A DNA stretch of 64,000 bases from Curtobacterium sp. 'Ferrero' (GCF_002412165.1 NZ_NXIA01000003.1:129254-193253); one strand, 5' to 3'. Counted from the first letter of the stretch, positions 51,024 to 60,482 are shown. The notes: generated by a model not told the origin, from the letters alone. Translations and numbers: made by a program.

Positions 51024-53699
51024 CTACCGCGCGGAGGTGGTCGCGCTCCCCGCGACCAGCTTCGCGAGCGTCACGACGTCGATGTCCGGCGCGTACGCGG
51101 TCGCGTTGCCGAGGGTCAGCGCGCCGTTCGTCGTCGTCAGGTCGAGCGGGATGCTCGTGTCCCAGAAGCTGTTCCACGAGTACCCGTTGCGGAACGTGCC
51201 CCGCGCGGTGCTGCCGCCCGCCTCGGAGACGTCCAGGAACCGGTTCACGACCTGCGGGTTGTAGTTGAGGTTCGAGGTCTGTTCGGCGTTCGCCGCCGAC
51301 ACGGTCAGGACGTACGCGCCGGCACCGAGCGCACTCGGCCGCGTCAGGGTCGCGGTGTTGGCCGCACCGTTCCCGAGGTAGCCGAGCTCGGTGACGACAC
51401 CGTTCGCATCGGCGTCGCCGTTCGAACCGGTCGAGGCGGGCAGGCTCACGGCCTTCGCGGCGCCGGCGAGCGTGAGGGACTCGCCCTCGACCCGCACGGC
51501 GTCCGCGGCCGCGGTGTCCGCAGCGCGCTGTGTCGCCCCACGGACCGTCGTGACGCCGGTGACGGTCGCACCGTTCGGGGAGCCGACACGGAACTCCGAG
51601 ATGCCCTGCGGCAGCCAGAGCCGCACGGTGGTGCGCCAGCTGCCCGCGCCGCTCACCGAACCGAGGGGCACCGATCGTCCGCCGACGGCCAGGGTCAGGG
51701 CGGACGCGCCGGTGGTCACCGAATCGATGCTCACGTCCTGGTAGCCGGACTCGAGCGCCGACACGAAGAACGTCGCGGAGGCGGTGCCGGAGAGGGACGC
51801 GCCACCGTTCGCCGCGGACGTGCCGGACCCGTAGGTCATCGTCGCCCCGCCGGCGAGCCGGGCGTCGACGGCCGGGTAGGTGTCCGTGTCACCGTTCGTG
51901 ACGTTCTGCACCGTGAAGCGGTCGAGCGTGATGTCCGCCCCGGGCAGGACGGTGGTGCCGTCCTTGCTCGCGCGGAGGGAGAACGTGTGCGACCCGGCGG
52001 AGAGCTGCACGAGCACCGACGCCGTTCCCCGGTAGGTCCAGCTCTGGTCGGCGGAGTACTTCACGAGCTGGTTGAAGGTGTTGTCGACGAACAACGCGTG
52101 CTGGCCCGGCTGCGCGTTCGCACCACCGAGGACCGTCAACCGGTAGGTCCCGGCGGTGGGCGCGTTCACCGTCCAGGTCGCGGCGCTGTCGGCCTTGCTG
52201 AACCCGCCGACGTCCTTGCCGCCGGAGGCCATGCCGTTGACGGACGCGGGGTCCTGTGTGTAGATGGTGGCGTCGGAGAGGGTGGTGTTCTCCGCCTCGA
52301 CGGTGCTGACCGTCGACGTGTCGACCGCCGGCCGGTTCGCCCGGACCGGGGTGACCTCGACCTGGTACGCGGCGTACCGGTCGGAGTTCGGGACGGTGAC
52401 GCTCAGGGCACCGTTCGTCACCGTCGCGCGTTGCGAGACGATGACGGGCGGCTGCTGCGAGAGCCCCTCCTTGCCGTTCAGGCGGTCTGCGCGGACGGTG
52501 ACGTCGACGGAGGTGCCGAAGACGCTGCTGCTCAGGCCCGACAGGTCGACGGACACGTCGTTCGAACCGCCGCCGAGCAGCACGGTGGCCTTCTTCGCGG
52601 TCGTGTCGATCGATGCGACGCCCTGCAGCGTGTCGGTGGTGTTCGCCTGCGGCGGGGTCACCGTCGCGGTGGTGCCCGTCAGGTCGCCGTACCACTTGTA
52701 CAGCCACCAGGCACCGTTGGCGCTGTTCGTGCGTGAGGAGTTGTCGTTGAGGTTCCCGGCGTAGTTCCAGTACGCGGTCTGGGCGTCGACCTTCTGGTCC
52801 TCGAACATCGAGATCCACTGGACGAGCTGGCCGGGGACGCCCATGTCCCGCGGGTTGCCGTACTCGGTGATGTCGACCGGGATCGAGGGCAGACCGAGCT
52901 TCGACAGGATGCCGCGGTAGGTGGACGTGTTCCCGCGGAAGTTCGCCAGGCTGCCCGGGTTCAGCTCGTGCCAGATCGTGACGTCCGGCAGCTGTCCCTG
53001 CGCCTTGGCGTAGGTCAGGAAGTCGGTGGTGCGGTCCGAGTGGAAGGACCCGTCGCCCATCGCCCCGATCCGAGCGTGTCCGAGACCGTGCGCGGTCCAG
53101 ACCTGCTGGATCGTCGTGTACACGGCGGACCAGTCGGACAGGAACTGCGCCTTGTCGTTCGACCAGTTCGTGTACCAGTCGAGGTCCGGCTCGTTGAACG
53201 GGATGAAGACGTACTGCTTCGGGTGAGCCGACTGCGTCGCGATCGTCTCCGCCTCCTGCTTGACGATCGGCAGGTAGTCCCAGACACCGTCGTTGTTCGC
53301 ATCACCGGGGCGCTTGCCGCCGTTGTACGGGAAGTCCGGGTACTGGTCCTGCATGTAGACGTACTCGTCCTGACCGGCACCGGCGAAGAACGACGGCTCC
53401 ACCCGCAGCGCGTCGCCCGTCGGGTGCTGCGCGCCCCCCGGCGGCTTCTGCGACGTGTTCGTGATGTGCGCTCCATCGATCAGCGCCTGCGTCGGGTTGC
53501 CCGGGTCGCCGAGCCCGTACAGTGTGCCCCCGGCTCCGCCGCGGACGGCGCCGGTGGTCTGGTCGAACGCCACCGCGAGGTGGTCGGTCGTGGCGGCGTG
53601 GGCGGTCGGCGCGAGGCCGACGACGCTCATCGCGGCCGCGGTCACGATGGACAGCAGCGGGACGGCGCAGCGGCGCCGAGAACGACTTGGTCGTGTCAC
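51024..53699 (-). CDS. Secreted clan GH-A-like glycoside hydrolase with carbohydrate-binding-like domains
   Basis: 891 residues. A signal peptide (basic start, hydrophobic core, PTAHA) ends near residue 36. The catalytic barrel covers about 40-360: YVFIPFNEPDLDWY carries the N-E-P acid/base motif and IPVDITEYGNP the Glu nucleophile, as in GH39/GH5-like clan A enzymes. A beta-sandwich follows, then two CBM6/35-like modules (AENTTLSDATIY...; EGESLTLAGAAK...). GTG 53699 is chosen for its GAAGGAG; the longer frame to 53783 has none. It is divergent from the alpha-galactosidase and shares LacI operators with it, so it probably releases oligosaccharides for the ABC importer. Family number uncertain. 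Confidence 0.8.
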   Translation of the reverse strand: MTRPSRSRRRCAVPLLSIVTAAAMSVVGLAPTAHAATTDHLAVAFDQTTGAVRGGAGGTLYGLGDPGNPTQALIDGAHITNTSQKPPGGAQHPTGDALRVEPSFFAGAGQDEYVYMQDQYPDFPYNGGKRPGDANNDGVWDYLPIVKQEAETIATQSAHPKQYVFIPFNEPDLDWYTNWSNDKAQFLSDWSAVYTTIQQVWTAHGLGHARIGAMGDGSFHSDRTTDFLTYAKAQGQLPDVTIWHELNPGSLANFRGNTSTYRGILSKLGLPSIPVDITEYGNPRDMGVPGQLVQWISMFEDQKVDAQTAYWNYAGNLNDNSSRTNSANGAWWLYKWYGDLTGTTATVTPPQANTTDTLQGVASIDTTAKKATVLLGGGSNDVSVDLSGLSSSVFGTSVDVTVRADRLNGKEGLSQQPPVIVSQRATVTNGALSVTVPNSDRYAAYQVEVTPVRANRPAVDTSTVSTVEAENTTLSDATIYTQDPASVNGMASGGKDVGGFSKADSAATWTVNAPTAGTYRLTVLGGANAQPGQHALFVDNTFNQLVKYSADQSWTYRGTASVLVQLSAGSHTFSLRASKDGTTVLPGADITLDRFTVQNVTNGDTDTYPAVDARLAGGATMTYGSGTSAANGGASLSGTASATFFVSALESGYQDVSIDSVTTGASALTLAVGGRSVPLGSVSGAGSWRTTVRLWLPQGISEFRVGSPNGATVTGVTTVRGATQRAADTAAADAVRVEGESLTLAGAAKAVSLPASTGSNGDADANGVVTELGYLGNGAANTATLTRPSALGAGAYVLTVSAANAEQTSNLNYNPQVVNRFLDVSEAGGSTARGTFRNGYSWNSFWDTSIPLDLTTTNGALTLGNATAYAPDIDVVTLAKLVAGSATTSAR

Positions 53700-53753
53700 A
53701 GGTGTACTCCTTCGTACGGACGGCCCGTTCGGACCTGCGGTGACCGTAGTTCG

Positions 53754-53856
53754 TGATATCGGTTTCAGCAACCCTCCTCTCAACTACAAAATCAGCACGG
53801 AGGCCGCGATAGCGATTTCAAGAGCAGTCTTGCGCCGTTGCTTGAAACCGCTATCA
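53754..53856. promoter_or_regulatory. Divergent promoter with three LacI-type operators
   Basis: TGATATCGGTTTCA (53754-53767), CGATAGCGATTTCA (53807-53820) and TGAAACCGCTATCA (53843-53856, inverted) are near-identical 14-mers with a central CG. The third overlaps TATCAT (53853), a good -10 with TTGCGC 16 bases upstream as -35 for the alpha-galactosidase gene. The first overlaps a likely -10 for the hydrolase gene on the other strand. The LacI protein encoded at 59369 is the probable ligand. Confidence 0.65.
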
Positions 53857-53902
53857 TCATCGAGCGGAGGTCGTCGAGGACCTCGCTGACGAGGAGGCGA
53901 CG

Positions 53903-56017
53903 TTGCCACGCATCGACTGGCGGACACCCGGACTGCACCTGGCGTTCGAGCACGGGCCGGACCGTCCGTTCGGCCTCGCCGGCTTCGGCGCCGACCACGT
54001 GCAGGCCTGCACCGACGCGGCGGTCCCGCTCGTCGAGGTCCTCGCTGTCGGCCACGGGCACACGTTGGCCGTCGACCGGCTGGTGCAGACCGCTCTGGGA
54101 GCGGCACTCCGGTACCGCACCCACTCCGAGGTCGGCGACCAGCTCGTCGTCGTGCTGGGCACCGACGACGAGCGGTACACCGCGCTCGACGTGCAGCTGA
54201 CGCTCCAGGCGACGGCCGGCGCCGTCCGCTCCCGCGTCGCCGTCCGGAACGACGGGCGGCAGCCGATCGTCCTCACGGCGATCACCAGCTGGGCCAGCGC
54301 GCTCGGGCACGAGGTGGGAGGCCGCGCGCTCGGGGCCGCCGACTGGCAGCTCGTCGAGGGGGCGAGTGACTGGCTGGGCGAGGGGCGGTGGAGCACCCGA
54401 CCGTTGCGCGCCGACCTGCTCCCCGAGCTCGGTCAGGAGCTCACCGGGCACACCCCGCGCTCCGGCGTCGTCCGGACGGCGAACGGCACGTGGTCCACCG
54501 GCGGGGCGCTCCCGGTCGCCGGGCTCGTCGCGCCCCGCGCCGGGATCGCGTGGACCTGGCAGGTCGAGCACAACGGACCGTGGCGGTGGGAGGTCGGCGA
54601 GCACGTCGGCGACTGCTACTTCGCCCTCTCCGGCCCGACCGACCGCGACCACCAGTGGTCCGAGCGACTCGAGCCGGGGGAGTCGTTCGAGACCGTCCCC
54701 GTGACGGTGGCGCTCGGGCGCGACCTCACCGACTCCGTCGCCGCACTCACCACGGCTCGGCGCGCACGGCGGGACCCGCACCCCGACGACGCGCTGCCCA
54801 CGATCGTCTTCAACGACTACATGAACACCCTCGACGGCGACCCGAGCACCGAGAAGCTGCTGCCCCTCGTCGCCGCAGCCGCCGAGGTGGGTGCCGACAC
54901 CTTCTGCATCGACGCCGGGTGGTACTCGGACGAGCCGGACTGGTGGGACAGCGTCGGAGCGTGGACGCCGTCCACGACCCGGTTCCCCGGCGGCCTCTCG
55001 GAGGTCACGGACGCCATCCGTGCCGCCGGCATGACCCCGGGCCTCTGGCTCGAACCGGAGGTGGTCGGGATCGGCAGCCCGGTCGCCGCGACCCTGCCCG
55101 ACGACGCCTTCCTGCAGCGACACGGCACCCGGGTCGAGGAGCACGGGCGGTTCCACCTCGACCTCCGCCACCCGGCGGCGCGGGCACACCTCGACGAGGT
55201 GGTCGACCGACTCGTGCGGGACTTCGGCGTCGGCTTCCTGAAGCTCGACTACAACATCGACGGCGGACCCGGGACGGACCGCGACGCGGACAGTGTCGGC
55301 GCCGGCCTGCTCGACCACAACCGCGCGCACCTCGCCTGGCTCGAGGGGGTGCACCACCGCCACCCCGCGCTCGTGCTCGAGAACTGCGCCTCCGGAGCGA
55401 TGCGGATGGACCCGGCGATGCTCGCACGCACGCAGCTGCAGTCGACATCGGACCAGCAGGACGCCCTCCGGTACCCGCCGATCGCCGCTGCGGCGCCGCT
55501 CTCCGTGCTCCCGGAGCAGGCGGCGAACTGGGCGTACCCGCAGCCCGACCTGAGCGACGAACTGAACGCCTTCACCCTGGTGACGGGACTGAGCGGGCGG
55601 CTGTACCTCTCCGGTCACCTCGACCGCATGGGGGACGCGCAACGCGCCCTGGTCCGCCAAGCCGTCGTCGTCGCCCGCGACCTGCGCCGCGACCTCGCGA
55701 CCTCCACGCCCGCCTGGCCCACGGGCCTCCCGGCCTGGGACGACCGCTGGGTCTCCGTCGCGCGACACGCTCCGGACCGGACCGTCGTGTCCGTCTGGGA
55801 CCGCGGTCGCGGCAGCGCCGACGTCGAACTGCGCTTCCCCGAGCTCGCCGGACGCGCGCTCGACGTGGCAACGATCTTCCCGCGCGACCTGCCCGAGTGG
55901 CAGACGCAGTGGGACGCCGGTACCGGCACCCTGTCGGTCCGCTCCACCGTCACACCCCCGACGGCCCGGACCTTCACCCTCGTCCCGACGGCGCCGTCGG
56001 ACGAGGACCGCACCTGA
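53903..56017 (+). CDS. Alpha-galactosidase, GH36 family (TTG start)
   Basis: 704 residues with GH36 layout: N-terminal beta-supersandwich, TIM barrel from about 300, beta C-terminus. FCIDAGWYSD, LWLEPEVVG, FLKLDYNIDGG (nucleophile Asp) and ENCASGAMRMD, then QSTSDQQD with the acid/base Asp, are conserved. It removes terminal alpha-galactosyl residues. TTG 53903 is the start because GAGGAGG lies 6 bases upstream and no ATG or GTG fits. No signal peptide, so it works on imported oligosaccharides. First gene of the unit with the ABC importer. Confidence 0.92.
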   Translation: MPRIDWRTPGLHLAFEHGPDRPFGLAGFGADHVQACTDAAVPLVEVLAVGHGHTLAVDRLVQTALGAALRYRTHSEVGDQLVVVLGTDDERYTALDVQLTLQATAGAVRSRVAVRNDGRQPIVLTAITSWASALGHEVGGRALGAADWQLVEGASDWLGEGRWSTRPLRADLLPELGQELTGHTPRSGVVRTANGTWSTGGALPVAGLVAPRAGIAWTWQVEHNGPWRWEVGEHVGDCYFALSGPTDRDHQWSERLEPGESFETVPVTVALGRDLTDSVAALTTARRARRDPHPDDALPTIVFNDYMNTLDGDPSTEKLLPLVAAAAEVGADTFCIDAGWYSDEPDWWDSVGAWTPSTTRFPGGLSEVTDAIRAAGMTPGLWLEPEVVGIGSPVAATLPDDAFLQRHGTRVEEHGRFHLDLRHPAARAHLDEVVDRLVRDFGVGFLKLDYNIDGGPGTDRDADSVGAGLLDHNRAHLAWLEGVHHRHPALVLENCASGAMRMDPAMLARTQLQSTSDQQDALRYPPIAAAAPLSVLPEQAANWAYPQPDLSDELNAFTLVTGLSGRLYLSGHLDRMGDAQRALVRQAVVVARDLRRDLATSTPAWPTGLPAWDDRWVSVARHAPDRTVVSVWDRGRGSADVELRFPELAGRALDVATIFPRDLPEWQTQWDAGTGTLSVRSTVTPPTARTFTLVPTAPSDEDRT

Positions 56018-56068
56018 CAACACCAGCACCACCCCCACCCGACCCTCACACACACTCCAAGGACTGAC

Positions 56069-57385
56069 ATGAAGCACGCATGGAAGGGCGCCGTCGCCGT
56101 CGCCGCCGTGGCCGCTGCACTCCTCACCGGCTGCAGCGACCCGGGATCCGGCTCGACCACGGGCTCCGGCTCGGTGACCTGGCCGTCGCAGACCGCCGAC
56201 CTCAAGGGCACCACGCTCACGATCTGGGCCGCGCAGAACTCGAACAAGACCGCCGACTCCGTCATCAGCGGGTTCGAGAAGGCCACCGGCGCGACCGTGA
56301 AGGTCGTCACCATCCCCGACCCCTACGAGCAGGGCGTCCAGACCAAGGTCGCCACGGGCGACAAGCCCGACCTCGCGTTCTGGCAGCCCACCGCCTCCGA
56401 GCTCACCTCGCTCAACGCGAAGCAGAACCTGCAGCCCCTGACCGGAGCCCCGTGGACGTCGAAGTACACCGCGAACCTCGCCGACATCACCGGCAAGCTC
56501 GACGGCACCCGGTACGCCGCACTCGTCAGCACACCCGCCGTCGAGGGCGTCTACTACAACAAGGAGGTGTTCGCGAAGGCCGGGATCACCTCGACGCCGA
56601 AGGACTGGGACGAGTTCCTCGCCGACGCGAAGACCCTCAAGAGCAAGGGCGTCACGCCGTTCTTCGAGATGGGCGGCGACAAGTGGGCCACCCAGTGGTG
56701 GGTGCAGGTCCAGCTCGCCGACGCCGCGAAGGACGGCCTGTGGAAGCAGATCAACACCGGCAAGGAGAAGTTCACCGACGCCACGGTCCAGAAGGCCGTC
56801 GACAACTACGACGACCTGATCAAGCAGGGGCTGTTCAACAGCGACATCAAGACCGCGACCTTCGAGGACCAGGGCAAGGCGCTCCTCGCCGGTGACGCCG
56901 GCATGGTGATCCAGGTGAACTCGTTCTTCAACCAGCTGCAGACGCTGGCGAAGACCGACGAGCTCAACCAGAAGATCGGCTTCTTCCCGATCTCGCCGTC
57001 CGGCAACACGGGCACGTTCATCCCGGACCAGAGCAACGCCCTCGTCGCCTTCACGACCGGCAACGACAAGCAGGAAGCCGCGGCCCGGCAGTTCCTGTCG
57101 TACTGGATGGGCACGGGCTACGCCGGCTTCGTCAAGGACCAGTCGACCGTCTCGATCGAGAAGGGCGTCGCCACTCCGTCCACCGTCCCGACCGCGCTCA
57201 AGGACGCCGCGGCCGCCGTGCCGGACTCGGTGGGCTCGATGCAGGCCGAGGCCATCGCGAACCCCGACCTGTACCTCAACCTCGCCGACATGATCCAGGG
57301 CACCAAGACCCCGGAGCAGGTCACCGAGGCGACGCAGCAACAGTTCGCGCAGCTCGCCAAGGCGCAGGGCGCCACCGGCTTCTGA
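56069..57385 (+). CDS. ABC sugar-binding lipoprotein
   Basis: 438 residues of the family 1 extracellular solute-binding proteins. The lipobox LLTGC is at residues 18-22, followed by a Gly/Ser linker and LKGTTLTIWAAQNSNKTADSVISGFEKATGA, the usual first domain. It delivers a sugar, probably an alpha-galactoside, to the permeases behind it. Residues PDLAFWQPTASEL and VEGVYYNKEVFAKAGI fit the hinge and sugar site. A strong hairpin follows its stop, likely raising its level over that of the permeases. Confidence 0.9.
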   Translation: MKHAWKGAVAVAAVAAALLTGCSDPGSGSTTGSGSVTWPSQTADLKGTTLTIWAAQNSNKTADSVISGFEKATGATVKVVTIPDPYEQGVQTKVATGDKPDLAFWQPTASELTSLNAKQNLQPLTGAPWTSKYTANLADITGKLDGTRYAALVSTPAVEGVYYNKEVFAKAGITSTPKDWDEFLADAKTLKSKGVTPFFEMGGDKWATQWWVQVQLADAAKDGLWKQINTGKEKFTDATVQKAVDNYDDLIKQGLFNSDIKTATFEDQGKALLAGDAGMVIQVNSFFNQLQTLAKTDELNQKIGFFPISPSGNTGTFIPDQSNALVAFTTGNDKQEAAARQFLSYWMGTGYAGFVKDQSTVSIEKGVATPSTVPTALKDAAAAVPDSVGSMQAEAIANPDLYLNLADMIQGTKTPEQVTEATQQQFAQLAKAQGATGF

Positions 57386-57400
57386 GCCCGACCCGGTGAC

Positions 57401-57442
57401 GGACGGGAGGCCCGTGGCGGCCCCGCCACGGGCCTCCCGTCC
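57401..57442 (+). terminator. Intercistronic hairpin after the binding-protein gene
   Basis: A 20-bp perfect inverted repeat (GGACGGGAGGCCCGTGGCGG and complement, about 2 unpaired bases, so the top pairs open) in the 104-bp gap before the permease gene. Partial termination or 3' stabilisation is likely. Same sequence family as 50929. Confidence 0.65.
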
Positions 57443-57489
57443 GACAGCCATCCACGACACGAGCGCACTCCGCAAGCAGAGGGAACTCC

Positions 57490-58443
57490 ATGACCGCCCA
57501 GCTCACCCCACGCCGGACCCGGCCGCACCGGCCGTCCCCGGCCGCTCCACCCGTCGCGAGCGCGGCCGCCCGCGGCCGGCGGCAGGACCACCCGCTGTGG
57601 TTCCTCGTCCCGGCACTCGTCGTCCTCGTCGTCTTCTTCTTCATCCCGACGCTGTTCAACTTCGTCTACGCCTTCACGAACTGGTCGAGCTTCCACAGCG
57701 ACATCCAGTTCGTGGGCGGGGACAACTTCGTCGCGCTGTTCCAGAACGGCACCCTGCTCGCCGACCTCCGTACGACGCTGGTCTACGCCGTCCTCGTCGC
57801 CGTCCTCCAGAACCTCTTCGGCCTGGTGCTCGCGCTCGTCCTCGAGGCGGACACACGCATCAACCGCATCGCACGCACCGCGTTCTTCGTCCCGGTCGTG
57901 ATGTCCGCCCTGGCCGTCGGGTACATCTTCCAGGCACTGCTCAAGCCCGCCGGTGGGCTCAACGCGATCCTCGGCGTCGTCCTCGGCCACGAGGTCACGA
58001 TCGCGTGGCTCGGCAGCACGACCTGGACCCTGCTCGTCGTCGCGGTCATCCACGCGTGGAAGTGGATGGGGCTGTCGATGCTCATCTACCTCGCCGGACT
58101 GAAGACGATCCCCGGCGACGTCCTCGAGGCCGCACGCATCGACGGCAGCGGATGGTGGAGCACCTTCCGTTCGATCCGGTTCCCGCTCCTCGCTCCCGCG
58201 GTCACCTTCAACGTCGCGACCGCCCTGCTCGGGTCGATGAACGGGTTCGACATCGTGCAGGCGACCACGGCGGGCGGGCCCGGCGGCACCACCGAGCTGC
58301 TCAACATCTTCATCTTCCGCACCTTCGGTCAGGGCCTCTTCGCCCAGGCCACGACGATGAGCCTGTCCCTCTTCGTCATGGTCACCCTGCTCGCGTTCCC
58401 CGTCATCTACTTCCTGCGCAAGCGAGAGGACGTGCTCTCATGA
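57490..58443 (+). CDS. ABC sugar transporter permease (MalF-like)
   Basis: 317 residues, six transmembrane helices after a basic Pro-rich N-terminus. The EAA loop EAARIDGSGWWSTFRSIRFPLL (about residues 216-237) contacts the ATPase. IPTLFNFVYAFTNWSSF is the usual first periplasmic part. No ATPase gene is in the unit, so a shared MsiK-type ATPase elsewhere is expected, as in many actinobacterial sugar importers. Overlaps the next permease by 4 nt. Confidence 0.92.
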   Translation: MTAQLTPRRTRPHRPSPAAPPVASAAARGRRQDHPLWFLVPALVVLVVFFFIPTLFNFVYAFTNWSSFHSDIQFVGGDNFVALFQNGTLLADLRTTLVYAVLVAVLQNLFGLVLALVLEADTRINRIARTAFFVPVVMSALAVGYIFQALLKPAGGLNAILGVVLGHEVTIAWLGSTTWTLLVVAVIHAWKWMGLSMLIYLAGLKTIPGDVLEAARIDGSGWWSTFRSIRFPLLAPAVTFNVATALLGSMNGFDIVQATTAGGPGGTTELLNIFIFRTFGQGLFAQATTMSLSLFVMVTLLAFPVIYFLRKREDVLS

Positions 58444-59333
58444 CCGTCACCGAACTGCCGCTGCCCGCCGACCACCGTCGATCGCCCGCCGCTGCCGGCC
58501 AGCCCCGCCGGCGTCGCCCCGTCAGCCGGTGGCTGCAACCCGTCGTCGTCGTCCTGCTCGTCGTCGCGCTCCTCGGCGTGCCGTTCTGGATGGTGGTCGT
58601 CACGGCGGGCAAGGACCAGGCCGAAGCGCTCAACCCGAACCTCTCCCTGCCGAGCCACTGGCAGCTGCTCGAGAACTTCGGCACGGTGCTCACGCAGGGA
58701 CGGATGGTCCCGGCGTTCCTCGGCAGCATGCTCGTGATGGTGCCGTCGGTCCTCGGCGTCCTGGTCCTCGGTTCGATGGCGTCGTGGGTGCTCGCCCGTC
58801 GGAAGAGCCGGCTCACCTCGTTCGTCTACGCCCTCGGGATCAGCGGCATCGTCCTCCCGCCCGCCGTCGTGACGATCGTGCTGCTGCTCCGCCAGCTCGG
58901 CCTCGCCGGGACCGCGGTCGGGATGGTCGGCGTCTACATGGGCATGTACCTGTCGACGGTGATCTTCTTCGTCACCGGGTTCGTCAGGACGATCCCCGCC
59001 GAACTCGAGGAAGCCGCCCGGGTCGACGGCGCCGGGCCCGTGCGGGTGTTCGTCCGGATCATCCTGCCGCTGCTCGGCCCGACCCTCGCGACCGCGACGA
59101 TCCTCATCTGCCTGTACATCTGGAACGACGTCTTCTACGCACTCTTCGTCGTCGGCGGCCGACTCGACACCCTGCCGCTGAACCTCTACCAGGTCGCCTC
59201 GAGTGGGCTCTACCTGCAGAACTGGCACCTGATCTTCGCCTACATCATCCTGATGAGCCTGCCGCTCCTGGTCACCTTCGTGGTGATGCAGCGGAAGATC
59301 ATCGCCGGCATCACCAGCGGAGCGGTCAAGTGA
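58440..59333 (+). CDS. ABC sugar transporter permease (MalG-like)
   Basis: 297 residues, six helices. FWMVVVTAGKDQAEA and the EAA loop EEAARVDGAGPVRVFVRIILPLLGP are typical of MalG-type subunits; the C-terminus QRKIIAGITSGAVK is the classical end (IxGxTxGAVK) that touches the ATPase. ATG 58440 lies in an ATGA overlap with the first permease. It is followed within 36 bases by the LacI gene. Confidence 0.92.
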   Translation: MTVTELPLPADHRRSPAAAGQPRRRRPVSRWLQPVVVVLLVVALLGVPFWMVVVTAGKDQAEALNPNLSLPSHWQLLENFGTVLTQGRMVPAFLGSMLVMVPSVLGVLVLGSMASWVLARRKSRLTSFVYALGISGIVLPPAVVTIVLLLRQLGLAGTAVGMVGVYMGMYLSTVIFFVTGFVRTIPAELEEAARVDGAGPVRVFVRIILPLLGPTLATATILICLYIWNDVFYALFVVGGRLDTLPLNLYQVASSGLYLQNWHLIFAYIILMSLPLLVTFVVMQRKIIAGITSGAVK

Positions 59334-59368
59334 GCTCCCTCACGAGCAGGCCGTACGCTGAGGCCACC

Positions 59369-60379
59369 ATGGTGACGCGACGCGAGAAGACGGTGACGAT
59401 CAGCGACGTCGCCCGCGTCGCCGGTGTCTCGGTCCCGACGGTGTCGCGCGTCATCACCGGCGCCGCACGGGTCAGTGACGACAAACGACGGCGCGTGCTC
59501 GACGCGATCGCGAGCCTCGGCTACCGGCCGAGCGCCGCTGCGCAGACCCTCGCGTCCAAGCGGTCGAACGTGATCGGCATCGTGACGGGCAACACGTCAC
59601 GCTACGGGTACGCCGAGGCGATCCGCGGCGTCGAGGAAGCCGCTCGGGCCAACGGGTACCTCAGCTTCATCGTCGTGGTCGAGACCGCCGAGCCCGACGA
59701 CGTCACCGCTGCGACCGACGCCGTGCTCCGCCAGTCCCCGGCGGGAGTCGTCGTGCTGAAGTTCGACCCGCCCGGCGTCGCCGCGCTCGCCGCACTCCAG
59801 CAGCACGTCCCCGTCGTGGCGCTGTCGGGTGTCCCGGAGAGCGGCGTCCCACAGGCGGTGCTCGACGAGTCGCACGCTGCCGCAGCGCTCACCCGGCACC
59901 TGCTCGGGCTCGGCCACCGCACCGTCCACCACGTCCGCGTGCCGCCGTCCGGCAAGGAGGACGGGCGCACCTCGGGTTGGCGCCGCGCACTGCTCGAGGC
60001 CGGGGTCGACGTCCCTCCGGTCCGCGACGTGTCCTGGGACCCGGCCACCGCCCGCGAGATCGGCCGGGACCTCGCCGCCGAACCCGACGTGACCGCCGTG
60101 TTCTGCGGGAACGACGAGACCGCGATGGGCCTGATCCGGGGGCTGCACGACGCCGGCAAACGGGTACCGGAGGACGTCAGCGTCGCCGGCTTCGACGACC
60201 ACCCGCTGGCGGCGATGTTCCTGCCCGCCCTCACCACCGCCCGGCAGGACTTCGCCGAACTCGGTCGGCACGGTCTCGCGCAGCTCCAGGCACTCCTGAC
60301 CGGGGCGCAGCCGTTGGCGCTCGACACGGTCGACCCCCCGGTGGTGGTCCGCGAGAGCACCGGGCCCGTCGCGAGCTGA
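59369..60379 (+). CDS. LacI-family regulator of the galactoside locus
   Basis: 336 residues. VTISDVARVAGVSVPTVSRVITGAARVSDDKRRRVLDAIASLGYRPS is a standard LacI HTH and hinge (about residues 9-55), here described by its parts: ISDVARVAGVSVPTVSRVI is the HTH. The ligand domain ends with VPEDVSVAGFDDHPLAAMFLP. It is the last gene of the unit and is the likely repressor acting on the three operators at 53754-53856. Effector presumably galactose or an alpha-galactoside. ATG 59369 is taken; GTG 59372 is equally possible. Confidence 0.88.
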   Translation: MVTRREKTVTISDVARVAGVSVPTVSRVITGAARVSDDKRRRVLDAIASLGYRPSAAAQTLASKRSNVIGIVTGNTSRYGYAEAIRGVEEAARANGYLSFIVVVETAEPDDVTAATDAVLRQSPAGVVVLKFDPPGVAALAALQQHVPVVALSGVPESGVPQAVLDESHAAAALTRHLLGLGHRTVHHVRVPPSGKEDGRTSGWRRALLEAGVDVPPVRDVSWDPATAREIGRDLAAEPDVTAVFCGNDETAMGLIRGLHDAGKRVPEDVSVAGFDDHPLAAMFLPALTTARQDFAELGRHGLAQLQALLTGAQPLALDTVDPPVVVRESTGPVAS

Positions 60380-60482
60380 CGCCCGAGGCGCCGCCGCGCT
60401 GCCGACGCGCGCCGACGACGCACGCTGCCGACGCCGTGCGCGTCGTCAGCGCGCCCCGCGCACCGGCAGCCCGCCGGGTGGG

